Positions 46,758 through 57,922 of a stretch of 64,000 nucleotides of DNA are shown piece after piece. Location: contig CABFPE010000200.1 of NCBI GenBank assembly GCA_900660155.1, positions 256,588 through 320,587 on the forward strand, read 5' to 3'. This DNA is from Hofstenia miamia. Lineage: Eukaryota; Xenacoelomorpha; Acoela; Hofsteniidae. The notes beneath the pieces were generated by a model. It searched no databases. It was not told the origin of the DNA and was given only the letters and a program-made list of their open reading frames with translations. Position 1 is the first letter of the stretch, and the number at the start of each line of letters is the position of its first letter. A program made the translations under genes and the position numbers.

Positions 46758-47757
46758 NNNNNNNNNNNNNNNNNNNNNNNNNNNNNNNNNNNNNNNNNNN
46801 NNNNNNNNNNNNNNNNNNNNNNNNNNNNNNNNNNNNNNNNNNNNNNNNNNNNNNNNNNNNNNNNNNNNNNNNNNNNNNNNNNNNNNNNNNNNNNNNNNNN
46901 NNNNNNNNNNNNNNNNNNNNNNNNNNNNNNNNNNNNNNNNNNNNNNNNNNNNNNNNNNNTATATATATATGCAGCTATATAATTTCAGACAATTTCTTCA
47001 CAGCATAGCCTTAGCTCGATCAATTCTTGACTGAAAAATAACATATACACGACTCATTCGTAAAACAATGAGGAGGTCCTTCTCAACGGAGCACGGGATG
47101 AGCACTCTAGCATCTTTGGATTTCAAGATAACTAAATGATTCTTTTATCTACATTGCATTGTAGCATATACGTTGCTGGAGAAGGATAGAACCTCGTATT
47201 GTACAATAACTGCATATCTAATCAAGCGGTGCGTGATTCCACTCTTGTGGGGAATTGCTCTCGTTGGCCATTTGCAGTGTTTAGCAACATACTAGTTATT
47301 GTTTTATTTCTTAATTTGAATCTAAATTATGCTAATAGTGTGGCACATAAGCGTCGAATTTTTCTGCATAAATTATTCTTATTCTTCCCTTGGCACTAGG
47401 AATATTTCCCCTAGTTGCTCCTTTGCAGCAATGCCCAAAGCCTGGATCTATCAGTGCTAGAATCACAACACGTAGCCATGTCTGCCCCAGAAGCGAGGAT
47501 TAGAAAATAAGTAGGCAGAAACTTTTGTTAGAGTTCAAAAATAGTTTCTAATAATTATTAGTCTTTCTAATGAAACAAAACTATAGTTCTAAATTGAATG
47601 GATATAAATATCCCATGTAATTACTTAAGTTGTACTCTTCTATATCCTTTTGGTTGCAATGTAGAAAATATACTTAATTTTTTTTCATTTAAAGTAGCAA
47701 AAATACCATTTAACAATGCTGGGGTAAAAAGTTCCCCCAGCGGTCGAAGACTAGGGA
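46241..47757 (+). mobile_element. piggyBac-like element 2 (non-autonomous, spans an assembly gap)
   Basis: Left end TTAACCTTTTAACGACTG (46241) with palindrome GGGTAAAAAATTACCC at 46261 and another at 46441; right end near 47757 with GGGGTAAAAAGTTCCCCC. An ATG at 46648 opens MNRPQRAAASQTIDFL, clearly related to MERPPRSSALKAISLF of element 1, but the frame runs into a (TA)n array and 202 N. No catalytic region is visible after the gap. Confidence 0.65.
46758..46959. other. Assembly gap (202 N) inside a (TA)n array
   Basis: N run bordered on both sides by TA repeats (46725-46757 and 46960-46970); the gap is most likely more of the microsatellite. Confidence 0.95.
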
Positions 47758-48508
47758 TGAATGGCGGACTCTAATATTTCTTCTTTTAGCATCTATTCCT
47801 TACATTGATATAGAAAAAATATTTTTTAGTTTTTATGCATTAATTTATTTTTGTATTTTAATCATACAATGTATAGTTATGCAAAAATTGTACTTTCTTT
47901 AAAAGTTTCCACAAATACTTCTCATAAAAGCAATATCAAAATTTATATTTGAGTAGTGGTCGATCATTACAAAGTTTTTTGCAGATCTGAAAAATTATAA
48001 TGTAAAGAATTTTGAGTCTGTCTGCTGAAATTGCTCTACTGTCGTATTAAATTTACTGTGATAAGGCTGCAACTATTCAAATCAAATGTCTTTTTTGAGG
48101 TGAACATTGACCTATATTGTGCATCAAATGCTGGTAATTTATGTCTATAAATTACATTTTTGAAAATCATTTGCAATTTTTGCCTTAAAACCCTTAAAAA
48201 CATTCTCCTGGTCTTTATGGCTGTAGTTTTTGGAATTGACTAAATTGTCCTTAATTTCTACTTAATCAAGTTTGTACATAAGTGATAGATGTCTAAATAT
48301 TTTGATTTTTTAGTCAATAATAATTTATGTATACACAGAAATTTTAAACAATATTAAAGTTAATGTATTTGTGTTCAGTATACAGTTTGCTTTTGCATAA
48401 TGATCGAATTGCAATTGGGCTGGGCTCGAGTCATGTTCCATTGCTTATGGACGTGGCCTGGGATTGGATTTTATCTGGACAGTGTATATATATATATATA
48501 TATTTATA
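47758..48508. other. Unassigned AT-rich stretch
   Basis: No ORF or repeat supported; ends in a (TA)n array at 48485-48509. Confidence 0.4.
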
Positions 48509-48509
48509 T

Positions 48510-50021
48510 TAGGGTTGTCACTTTGACTGAGAATTATCATGTCATGGCATGTCATGCTGTTAAAAATTATCATGTCATGTTTTATCCTGTTTTATCATGT
48601 AATTTTTATTAAGCAGATATATCAATATGATATTGGATAACCCGGGTTATTCTTCGCTAATTACTTAACAGAATTATAAGAAATCATTAAAACATTACAA
48701 TGTTTTCCAATTTCGTAAACAGCAAAGTATATTTATGTTCTCATCATCGAGTGAAGCCCTTGTTTTGCTAACAACAAAACCACTGGAAGAAAATAATCTC
48801 TCACACGGAACGCTCATTGCCGAGATACTAAGAGTTTTTTGTGCTAGAGAAGCAATGTACGGATATAAAGAGCAGTTTTCTTCCCACCATTTCAGTGGAT
48901 CCCCATCTATATCCTGTTTAATGGATTGGTATCGTCGAATTTCTTTAGCAATACGTTCTGAAGCTGCTACTAACACACTTTCGTCTTGGTAATCAAAGTC
49001 TCATTGTTCCCACTCATACCGACTTTGTTTGGCAACAGAATTTGTAGGAGTAATATCTTCACTTCTAAAGTTATCCGGAGAAACTTCAAATGCAATTTAC
49101 TGCCACAAAGATTCACGCTCAGCTTTGGTAAAGCAATTCAATTTCTTAAAGCAAATATCCATGGGAGTTGCCAATTAGACCAGGCGTAACGTGCTGGAAA
49201 GAGACAAATATATTCGTCGCTTGAAATCATTTAGTACATGCTGCTTGAAGTCATGCATATATGGAGGATCATCTTCTTGAGATCGCAATCGATGTCGCAG
49301 CATCACCAACGTTTGAAACACAACACCTTTGATGCTAATTGACATGATTTGAGCACGGATATAAAAAGTTTGATTTTATAGTAATCAAAATCCACCAGGC
49401 TGCCATAAATGTTTTCAATATTACTCTGCAAAGCATTAATGCTGATGACGATAACAATCCAGTTGACGTTTCAGAATGCATAGTTTTGTAATGATATTTT
49501 AAAGCAGTATTGCCAGAATTATGATTATGTTTATAACGCGTATAACATTTAGTGCAAAATACAGAATCTTTTTCTTTGTAGTAGAACTTATCTTCAAATG
49601 CGCCCGCCATGGGTCGTGTTCCATTGCCAGACATGTGTAAACTACACTACGTATTAACCGACAATTGGAAAGAATGATAAAACAAATTTATTCTTGTTGA
49701 ATTATGAAGGAGTAATTTATTCAAATAATTTCAGATTGCGGGAAAATTTTTTAGCTGTTACAGTATTTACAATCACATTGAACAAACTATTAAAACTTTT
49801 CCAACAAGGCGTAAATAATTTACTTTAGAGATTCGATTGCATTGCAATCAATATACAAAACTAATTAAATTTCTCCTAAAATTTGTACAGAAAATTATCA
49901 TGCTTTTCATGTTTTATCATGTAAAATAAATTTATCATGTTTTATCATGTCATGACATGTTTTTTCATGATTTACATGTCATGCTTTATCATGCTGAATA
50001 TCATGTCATGATACAGCCCTA
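48510..50021 (-). mobile_element. hAT element with BED finger and dimerisation domain, internally deleted
   Basis: Minus-strand transposase. N-terminal BED zinc finger: DSVFCTKCYTRYKHNHNSGN then ALKYHYKTMH (49634-49470). Then LRHRLRSQEDDPPYMHDFKQ and FKKLNCFTKAERESL, and finally WWEENCSLYPYIASLAQKTL with SVPCERLFSSSGFVVSKTRA, the hAT C-terminal domain (48976-48695). About 310 codons remain where about 600 are usual, with stops and frameshifts. Ends TTAGGGTTGT and, reversed, CTAGGGCTGT carry clusters of ATCATGTCATG subterminal repeats. No target duplication seen. Confidence 0.85.
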
Positions 50022-50345
50022 GTTCGCAGTTAATACTTTTGTTGATAAACTCATTAAATCTAAAAAAATTGTAGGTTTGAACCTATTCGGTTTTCTCACA
50101 CACATTGGGTGCGTTCGCGCAACGCACCGGTTTTGCACTAAGTGTCAACTAGAGCATTCGCGCATCCACCGGTTTGCATTTTCAGTGCCCACTGAAACCC
50201 AACTGTAAACAGCGGAAAGGTTTGTTTACTTAACAATTAAATTTCGTGCACACTACATTCGCGGTGGCAGCGGTAGTCAACCTAATTTACTCTTAGCCAA
50301 TCAAATGTTGCTTATTAACAAGCTCGTTTCTTATTCGCCTATTAN

Positions 50346-50380
<35 letters not shown>

Positions 50381-50399
50381 TCTAGGAATTTATATGAAA
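50022..50399. other. Stretch with PIF/Harbinger-like terminus and (TA)n array
   Basis: GGGTGCGTTCGCGCAACG at 50108 resembles PIF/Harbinger or hAT-type ends and is unusually rich in CG. No partner end is seen. A single N (50345) and a (TA)n array (50346-50378) follow. Confidence 0.3.
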
Positions 50400-51610
50400 A
50401 AAATAACATTTTTTTAAATTTTAAAAATGACATCATTGGCAATGCAAAAGATTATTGGTATAGGTGTAAATTTCAGTCTCAAGGTAATTTACACATTTAT
50501 TGTTTACTTTGGATAGAAAATAGGGCAGGTGAAACCGAATTTGAATTAAGCAGTGTTATTGATTTAATAATAACAGTTGATGAAAATTTGACCATGATTT
50601 AATGCAGTTTCCAAAATTTCATTGCAGCCTTCCTTTCTTATCAGAGAAACTAAAAGTTCCTATCGATAAGACTACAATGATGACAATGCAAATGATTGAA
50701 ATAGAAAAAGTCAATTTTAGTCAAGTTATGATCAAAATCAAGAATTTTTTTGTGAAATAAATGTTGACCAAAAATAAAATTTTGGTACAATATCTGACAT
50801 CTTTTTAAAGAACCTATATTATATTTTAAGAGACCCATTATCCAATATTATGCCAACAATTATAGTGAAAATTTCTTGAAAATGTGGATGGATCTTTCGT
50901 TTTAGATGCATTTCAATGTTCTTCTTACATTGTAAATTGTTTCAAGAAAATCGAGTAGTTCTAAAAGAAATTAAAAAAACCACTAAAAATCGGAATAAAA
51001 TAAATTTCAAAAAATATAAGCACAACAAGACTTTCAATTCGCTATCTATTAGAAGTGTCATACAATGTAGTCTACAAATTTCATTTTTATTAATAAAGAT
51101 CTATTTACAAAAATATTTTTATTATTGAAGAACATGTCCGTCATAAATAAACAGAATGAAAATGATTTAGTTTAAGAAGACATTATAGAATACTATAAAT
51201 TAAGATCTATTCAGATAGAAAATGAATGCCTAGCATCCTTTTGTGGAAAACCTGTTTACCATTTTGAAGGGCAAAGATATATACGAAAACGCAATTGCAT
51301 CAAAGTGATACGCTATGTCGGATTCTCATAAACTAAAGATGTATAGAATTTTGGTCGTGAATAAAATTATTATATTATGTCTAGAAAAAAAAATTACGGG
51401 CAATTGCAAAACATTCAAAGAAAAATATCTACTTATCACAAGCAACAATATATTTTTAAGAATTCAAAAAACGTTTAATTGCAGAGAGGGATATGAAACT
51501 ACGATAATGAACAGAAGGTTTTAAATGATGAAACATTTTCCTCTCATTTTGGCTATAACCAAAGTAACTCAATGAATGTGTTTGAAGCAATTGATTCAAT
51601 CCAACTAGAA
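50400..51610 (+). mobile_element. Helitron Rep/helicase fragment
   Basis: The plus strand reads DYWYRCKFQSQGNLHIYCLL (about 50447-50515), matching the Helitron Rep block 'yw.RiEfQ.RGspHiH.llw', with Tyr in place of the second His of the HUH motif. Further on come EYYKLRSIQIENECLASFCG and RYIRKRNCIKVIRYV (51185-51320), then KMYRILVV and TFKEKYLLI, fitting the region between Rep and the helicase ('YY..RP..LE...L.eF...RrkpkiIRy'). Frameshifts and stops throughout; helicase motifs are missing. Confidence 0.6.
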
Positions 51611-52156
51611 TAGTGGCGTAACCACGCCAAGGCCAAGCCTGGCTGGCATCTATCATTTCCTGCAGTTCTGTTGACCTAAATAATTTTTCAAAGTACGTGC
51701 ACACACAATTTAGTCAATTTTATGCAATCATTAACATTGTTTTCACGATTTGCATTGAAATTCCACAGAGTGAACTTGTATTTCGGAGGTTCGTTCCCAG
51801 ACTAGTAATAGAGATGTTTGATCTAATGTCGGTTTTTGGAAATCATTGATTAGTAAATATTTGAAAATTTCTACCTTCTGTACTTACTATGCCGTAAACG
51901 TCAGTAGTGATCGAAAGGCTATTCTCCAACATAAATCGCATTCTCAATTGAAAAACAATTACTTGTAAAAAATGCACAATTTACCCATTCTTTCTCATGA
52001 ACTGCTCATAACGGACGTAGTACTGAAGTTTTCTAGTAAACATTTTTAAGTAACCTTTTTTGCTACATATTTCGACAAACATTGTCTCGTTTTCAAGCAT
52101 TTGGAGAAATGCTTTTTCATTTAGTGATTTTTAACTTTGATTTATGTCTTTGTTTA
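51611..52156. other. Unassigned stretch starting with a hAT-like end
   Basis: AGTGGCGTAACCACGCC near 51612 resembles a hAT terminus. No partner found and no coding sequence supported. Confidence 0.3.
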
Positions 52157-52355
52157 TTACCTCCGCCAAGGAGGTTATGTTTTTGGTAGGGTTAGTTTGT
52201 TTGTCTGTTTGTCTGTTAGCAACTTTACGGAAAAAGTAATAGATGGATTGACCTCAAATTTTCACCAGAGGTGCGTCTCCACCCAAGGAGAAATCCATTA
52301 AATTTTGGTGCTGATCCGGGGTACACAAGCTGTGTGGCGGAGTGTTTTTCTAGTT
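52157..52355 (+). repeat. Widely dispersed 'CCTCCGCCAAGGAGG' repeat
   Basis: Starts with ACCTCCGCCAAGGAGGTTAT and a (TTTGTCTG)n-like segment, passes 'cccaaggagaa.ccattaaattttggtgctgatccgg' and ends with GGCGGAGTGTTTTTCTAGTT. From memory, near-identical modules occur in many unrelated animal genomes as a short dispersed element. The class is uncertain to me. Confidence 0.55.
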
Positions 52356-52841
52356 AATAATGTTTTCTTTGTTGATTTAATGCACACTGCTTCTGCGATT
52401 TTAGTTTAACGATGTTTTATTAGTATGTTAAAATTTTTCAGCTTAGATTCACATCCATGTATATATATAATTAATATTGTAGATGCCTTCTAATCTTGCC
52501 AATGTATGAACTTGAACATTCATCAAAGTGATAAAAATAATTGATAGTAGAAGACAATAAAATGGATATATGACCTTCATTAGGGAACCTTTCCATGTAC
52601 TTTTCTTTGTTCTATGATCTTATTGTTTTCTTCAGTTGTTCTTCTCGTGATTTTATAAATTGTAACTTCCAGTATACTTTTGTTTTGTCTTGATTATGTG
52701 TAGCATTTATATATTGTGTATTATTGGATAAAATTTTCTTATCAATAATCTTAAGAATTAGTTTCTGTGGATATTCATTATTTTTTGAGACCTTTTGTAA
52801 TTTTATCTAAACTTCCAGTTAAGACTCAAATATTCGATGGA
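52356..52841. other. Unassigned AT-rich stretch
   Basis: Nothing supported. Confidence 0.4.
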
Positions 52842-54060
52842 CTAGGCATGAAATGGTATTAATTTTTGATGCTCATCGCAATTCGAACAGAATGGTATGT
52901 TTAAGTCTGTACAAGTCGGTTTTTGATACCATTTGGTCAAAATGTCATTCATGTGCTTAGTTGCTAAAACATCAAGAAAATTTATCATATTGTCATTTTC
53001 ATGTTCTATTATGAATTTAATTTCAGGAAATTTATAGATGGACATGGTCAAGTGATAGTGTTAAGAGTGTAAAATTTAGACTGACACTATTCTTCATTAT
53101 ATGCGCCTAATTATAGTAAAAATTAGTAAAAAGTAGAGTCTATGCCTGCTAACAGGGTCATTGAAATTCCGTTACCATGTAGAACTAATTAGTTTCTCAA
53201 TTTTTTTAATGGAATTAATGTTTCAACTCTATCAATATTTTGTGATAAAATGACATTTATCATACGTATTTTATAGAGGAACAGTATGTTATGATGTAAA
53301 TGATATATACTTGTAAAAGTGATGTTAACTTTTTGAAATTCCGTTACCGACTAGTTTTGTGTTTATAGATAAAAAAAAGAATTTCTCAAAAAATACATTC
53401 TGTCTCATTGATGAACATACTGAAGATTCACACATGACAAGAGTGGCAAAAGGGTCTCATATTTTGACCCACTATCCAACCCGCAGACAATTTACCCATG
53501 ACCCAACCCGACCCATAGCATATTGACCCATGAACCGGCCAAAGGGTCAGACAGTCAGCTTTTGACCCGAATTATATATTCAAATGTTTGACAAAACTAA
53601 GTTGAAACAATGTCATCAACATTAATTTAAGAGTAGGTTTTGATATAGCATAGTAGATTGTATACTAATACGTGGTGCTTTCCACTATTTCAGGGAAATC
53701 CTTCAAATAATACATTTCTCTGAGTTGTCAATTTTCAAAATTTTGATCCATGACCCGACCGACCCAACATTTCTCAGACCCAGTCGGGGTGGGTCGACCC
53801 GTTTGCCACCCTGCACATGACACATTTCAATAAAAAAATAAATCATTATTGATTGAGTAGCGTCCATTTTCACAGTGAAAATGTAAATTCGTTAATACTT
53901 GACCAGCATCAGATGCTTCCTTTGTGCAAAATTCTGCGAAGATGTCATCAACATATCTATAGTATATTAGAGAATTACATTCTAAAAAACTTTCAAATTT
54001 GCTCTCAATTAGATCCATTCCAAAGTTGGACTAAGCAGTGACCCCATCAGCATTCTATCT
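52842..54060 (-). mobile_element. Penelope-like element, RT fragment interrupted by insertions
   Basis: The minus strand from 54060 reads MLMGSLLSPTLEW, MDLIESKFESFLECNSLIYY and RYVDDIF (the catalytic block of Penelope RT), then LTNLHFHCEN. The homologous continuation FPEIKFIIEHENDN, INFLDVLATKH and KWYQKPTCTDLNIPF lies at 53051-52842. The two halves are separated by about 770 bp including a hAT MITE. No GIY-YIG endonuclease is visible. Confidence 0.7.
53439..53813. mobile_element. hAT MITE inserted in the Penelope-like element
   Basis: 375 bp with ends AAGAGTGGCAAAAGGGTC and, reversed, CAGGGTGGCAAACGGGTC, bordered by a perfect 8-bp duplication CACATGAC (53431-53438 and 53814-53821). The interior repeats 'gacccaacccgaccc' motifs. 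Non-coding. Confidence 0.85.
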
Positions 54061-54102
54061 AGTTGTTTTTTATTACGGAACATTTCCATTTTCTTTTTTT
54101 TG

Positions 54103-54104
<2 letters not shown>

Positions 54105-54150
<46 letters not shown>
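54105..54150. repeat. (TA)n microsatellite
   Basis: 46-bp TA array directly upstream (in its sense) of the Penelope-like RT fragment. Confidence 0.9.
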
Positions 54151-54153
<3 letters not shown>

Positions 54154-54160
54154 ACATAAC

Positions 54161-55412
54161 AATTAAATGAAGTAACACTAATAAGGATGCGTGTAAGTAA
54201 ATTATATTAAATAAATCTGAAATTTCTTTTGAGAATTTTTTCAATATTAATTGAATATATGTATGCTCGACACTAATTTACCAGAGTTTAGAAAGAGCTG
54301 ATATTTTCAATCTAAGCCCATCTGACCGATGATCTTCAAGTCAAAATTCATATAAATTGCCATAGACCCAACTCACATTATATTTTCGACTGTATATACA
54401 TCAGAACCATTTGCCCAATTAAACCCAATCAAAAACTCAACTAAAATATTCTTACACAACCCAACCCAAGGTTTATTAAATTTTTAATGTGCTCAACTCA
54501 ACGCTAAGTCAAAATGTTACCCATGTATGACCAAATACTTCACTAAGTCTAAAGGCTTTTGCATTATGACCATTATATATAACACGTTTGAAATTAAATT
54601 TGTAAAATATATAAATAGTGCTAAAAAGTACATTTATTATTTGATCCAACATAAACCTAAAATTTGGCAAGAAATATGGTCCAGCTTATAGGTTGCATTG
54701 GGTTGAGCACGACCTACTAAGTAGGTCATGGGTTGAGGCAACCCTTTTACAGTTCTGTATTAAAATCTGAAGATTTAAAAATGCGATTTTTTGTCATTAT
54801 ATGATAGACTGTATAATTTAATTTACTATAAAACATATAATTTTACATCATCGCATAGCATAAAACTTATAAGTATTCTATAGGTGTAAAATCAATTTGT
54901 ATTACTAAATAATTATACTTAGTTAATTCGAATTTCCAAAAACCAGATAAATATCAATTACTAAAATAAAATAAATCACGTTTTTTCTATTTACTCAGAA
55001 TTTGTGCAATAGATGCATACTGTGATTCCAAAAAAAAAACAATTCTGTTACCAAATGACAACCTTCCATTTCCTCAAAACTTCAATGTCGATGTGAACCC
55101 CTAAACATTTTCCGATTTTTAAAATTTTTTTTGCAATTGTATTTTTATATAAAAACGCGCATTTGAATCCTTAGTGCTTCATATTTTTCATAATTCATTC
55201 CATTTCTCGCCCGGTTTGATGGAATAGACGTAATAGTAAGTCGCATTTTTTAATTTAGTTTCCCGCGCTGCTGACTCATTGTAAAATACCATCCTTATAG
55301 TTTGGTTGAAATACTGTTTCATCCACGTTGTCTACTTTCAACCAATCACTGCTTGGTATAACAGTTCATTTACAGTACATCTGTTCGTATAAATGTAGAC
55401 AGTTGTTTGACA
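54161..55412. other. Region upstream of the EGF gene
   Basis: AT-rich. Segments near 54360-54740 repeat 'cccaaccca' and its complement, like the hAT MITE at 53439, but paired ends are poor. GTATAAAT at 55387 is TATA-like but lies only 25 bp before the ATG, too close unless the start site is elsewhere. Confidence 0.3.
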
Positions 55413-56408
55413 ATGGAATCTTTATTTGGAATTATATTAGTATTATTCTTTAATCTTGTCACATGCTCAGATTTTGAAAGCAATTGCAGAACCACTGCAT
55501 CAAAGGAATATCTAAGGAAAACACAAATTCCAAAATGCACATCATCAGACGAATGTGTAAATGGTGTTTGTCAATACTATGGAGGATGTCAATGCAATTC
55601 TGACTACGCTATCAATCCAAAGACAGGTTTATGCACTGCTGATTTTAATGAGTGCATTTGCACAAAGAACAATAAGACCGAGCATAATTGCTTTGGATTA
55701 CATCAAGTTTGCGTGAACTTGGATGCAGCTAAGGGCAAGAAGTTCAAATGCGGATGTGAATCAGGCTGGTCAGATAGCAACAGTACGTGCAACGATGTTA
55801 ATGAATGTTTGGAAATCAACAAATGTCCTGAAAATTCAAATTGTCAGAATACTCCAGGTTCTTATAATTGCACATGTACAAAGGGGTTTACTATGATCAA
55901 AGGCTACTGTGAAGATATTAATGAATGCAAAAAAGAAAATCAATGTGAGAAGAATAAAGTTTGTGTTAACATACCAGGCTCATTTTTGTGTAAATGTGAA
56001 CAAGGATACATTGAAGAGAACGGTGCTTGTGTGGACATAAATGAATGCACATCTAACATCACAGATACAAGTGAATGCTTGAACTGTTCAAATACAATTG
56101 GAAGTTATAAATGCCACGAATGTACTAAGGGTTTTACAATCATAAATAACACCTGCAGGAATATCAACGAATGCCTAACAGAAAATCCATGTAACAGAAG
56201 AGAGTTTTGCAAGGATACGCATGGCAGCTACCAGTGTGGGTGTTTTGGGGAATATGCTGGGGAATATCCATACTGTCGAACAGATGCACCCATCATATCC
56301 TTCATAAACTATTGGATAGATCCAGCTTTTCTCCAATCCAGCCATTACCCCATGAACATTTCCATATTCACAATTTTGTATTTTCTGGTAAATCAACTGT
56401 TTGTTTAA
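55413..56408 (+). CDS. Secreted or GPI-anchored EGF-repeat protein (intronless)
   Basis: 331 aa in a single exon. The first 18-20 residues (MESLFGIILVLFFNLVTCSD) are a signal peptide. Then come a cysteine-rich region with EGF-like spacing (about 25-126) and four calcium-binding EGF modules starting with D/N-x-N-E-C at about 128, 168, 208 and 250, each with the usual aromatic GSY/GSF segment. Several N-x-S/T sites follow. The C-terminus is a hydrophobic stretch (about 316-331) with no cytosolic tail, which suggests a GPI anchor rather than a transmembrane receptor. Calcium-stabilised EGF arrays act as extracellular rods for protein contacts. Start: ATG at 55413 directly precedes the signal peptide. 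Absence of introns is unusual for EGF-array genes, which normally have one exon per module; a retrocopy is possible, although the frame is fully open. Confidence 0.85.
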   Translation: MESLFGIILVLFFNLVTCSDFESNCRTTASKEYLRKTQIPKCTSSDECVNGVCQYYGGCQCNSDYAINPKTGLCTADFNECICTKNNKTEHNCFGLHQVCVNLDAAKGKKFKCGCESGWSDSNSTCNDVNECLEINKCPENSNCQNTPGSYNCTCTKGFTMIKGYCEDINECKKENQCEKNKVCVNIPGSFLCKCEQGYIEENGACVDINECTSNITDTSECLNCSNTIGSYKCHECTKGFTIINNTCRNINECLTENPCNRREFCKDTHGSYQCGCFGEYAGEYPYCRTDAPIISFINYWIDPAFLQSSHYPMNISIFTILYFLVNQLFV

Positions 56409-57922
56409 GCGAATGTCCGTTTATAAGATTGCGTATCTAAGTCCCTGATTTATGTTATTCTTGTTTATTGTTCAATTGTTAAATTTTGTAATTTTCGTAT
56501 TATTTCAATTTATATAATTACTATTTGTGTAAAAAATATCGTCAAATATACAAAATATGTAAGTTTTTATATGTGATCTTCAAAGCGTTTTGTGAAGCAT
56601 ACATCTATACTTTGTTGTGTGCATAATTTTCTTTATCAGCGTTTAAGTTTAAGAATTATTTTGCATTATTTCATGAATGATATTTTTCAAATGCAGTTGC
56701 TTGAATTTTAATGAATTTAGTATTTGACTCTGTTTTGTGTTGGCAGCAAATTTATATTGTTGAGCATTTAAATAATTTCGAAAAACCGTTTAAATTTTAT
56801 GAATCCACTAAACACCACCATCTAAATAAATGCTATAAATACTAATATAAATAGCAGTGAAAGTTTCATAAAGAACTACATTTAAACTGTAGTCTAGTAT
56901 TAAGTCAGGTCAAGACTTTTAGATCAGTTCTATCAGGATTAATCAGGTAAGGTCAGATTAGATTATTTTGGTACGCCGTGCTATCAAAGGCGTGTTTCTA
57001 GATTTTGTTAAAATTAGTATAGTTTTGGTACTTCATTGATTTTCTTTTCTTCATTACAGATATGAAAAGTATCATAGGCTAGGGTAGTATCAAAAATGAT
57101 AGACATGGATAACAGTGCATAATTACTGGATTCTATCTATGCAAACGCCAATCCCAACCACTTTCAGGTAGTTATAGGGTTAACATGTTTACCAAATGAC
57201 AAGTTTATTTCCAGTTTCCTATAAATTTTACTAATATAATTGTTGGCATTTCTCAAATGCCATCCTAAAATCAAAATGTTGCTATGGTATCATGACTGTT
57301 TACATCTGACGAATCATTTACTGTACGGAGAATATAGTAAATATTATATTATTTTTATTTATTTATTTATTTATTTGTGACTTAGTTTTATATTTTCTAA
57401 TAAAGACATTGTTTGATATTAAATGGAATGCAGTAGTTTATAATTTGAAAGCGTTAGTTTTTAAATCGAAAGGTAAAAAGTGTAGAATGATTTTTTTAGA
57501 ATATGTTAAAACTAAAACAGATGTTTGTAGGTAGATACAGCGTAAAAAAGGCAAATATAATTCAAGAAGAGGATTTTATAAAACATCCATTCTTCTATGA
57601 AAATCAAAATTAAATAGTTTTAAATCCGGTCAGGTTTGATACTGAAACGGGTCAGATGTGGTTAAATATGAAGTGCACGTGAACTTATTACTACTGTAGT
57701 CTCATAAATCAAATTAATTAAAAATGCATTAGCGTAAAATTTAGTTTCTTCTAAGATAAATTCCAATGTTAGCCAATGTTATGTATTTCCACATCTGAGA
57801 TTAAAGCGGTTTCAGACTTTGATCTCTTTTTGGAAGAAAGAACAAAGTCTACATACATTAAACGACTAAATTCATAAGCTTATAATATTCAATAAATTTA
57901 AAGCAGAAAGTGCCCTTTAAAC
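56409..57922. other. 3' flank of the EGF gene and unassigned DNA
   Basis: AATAAA occurs near 56825 and 57401; either could end the EGF transcript. A (TTTA)n run lies at 57353-57377. Nothing else supported. Confidence 0.35.

Noticed and set aside
46597-47034. 145-codon frame crossing the N gap
   Set aside because: Most of it is N and TA repeat; only the part from ATG 46648 has a plausible relation to a piggyBac N-terminus.
53163-53348. GAAATTCCGTTACC occurring twice as element ends
   Set aside because: Only 14 bp match and the flanks differ; too little to call an element on its own.
54290-54770. Possible hAT MITE with CAGAG...TTCTG ends
   Set aside because: Ends match at only about 11 of 19 positions and the flanks show no 8-bp duplication.
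55387-55394. TATA-like GTATAAAT before the EGF gene
   Set aside because: It lies only about 25 bp before the ATG, so a start site 25-30 bp further on would fall at or past the start codon.
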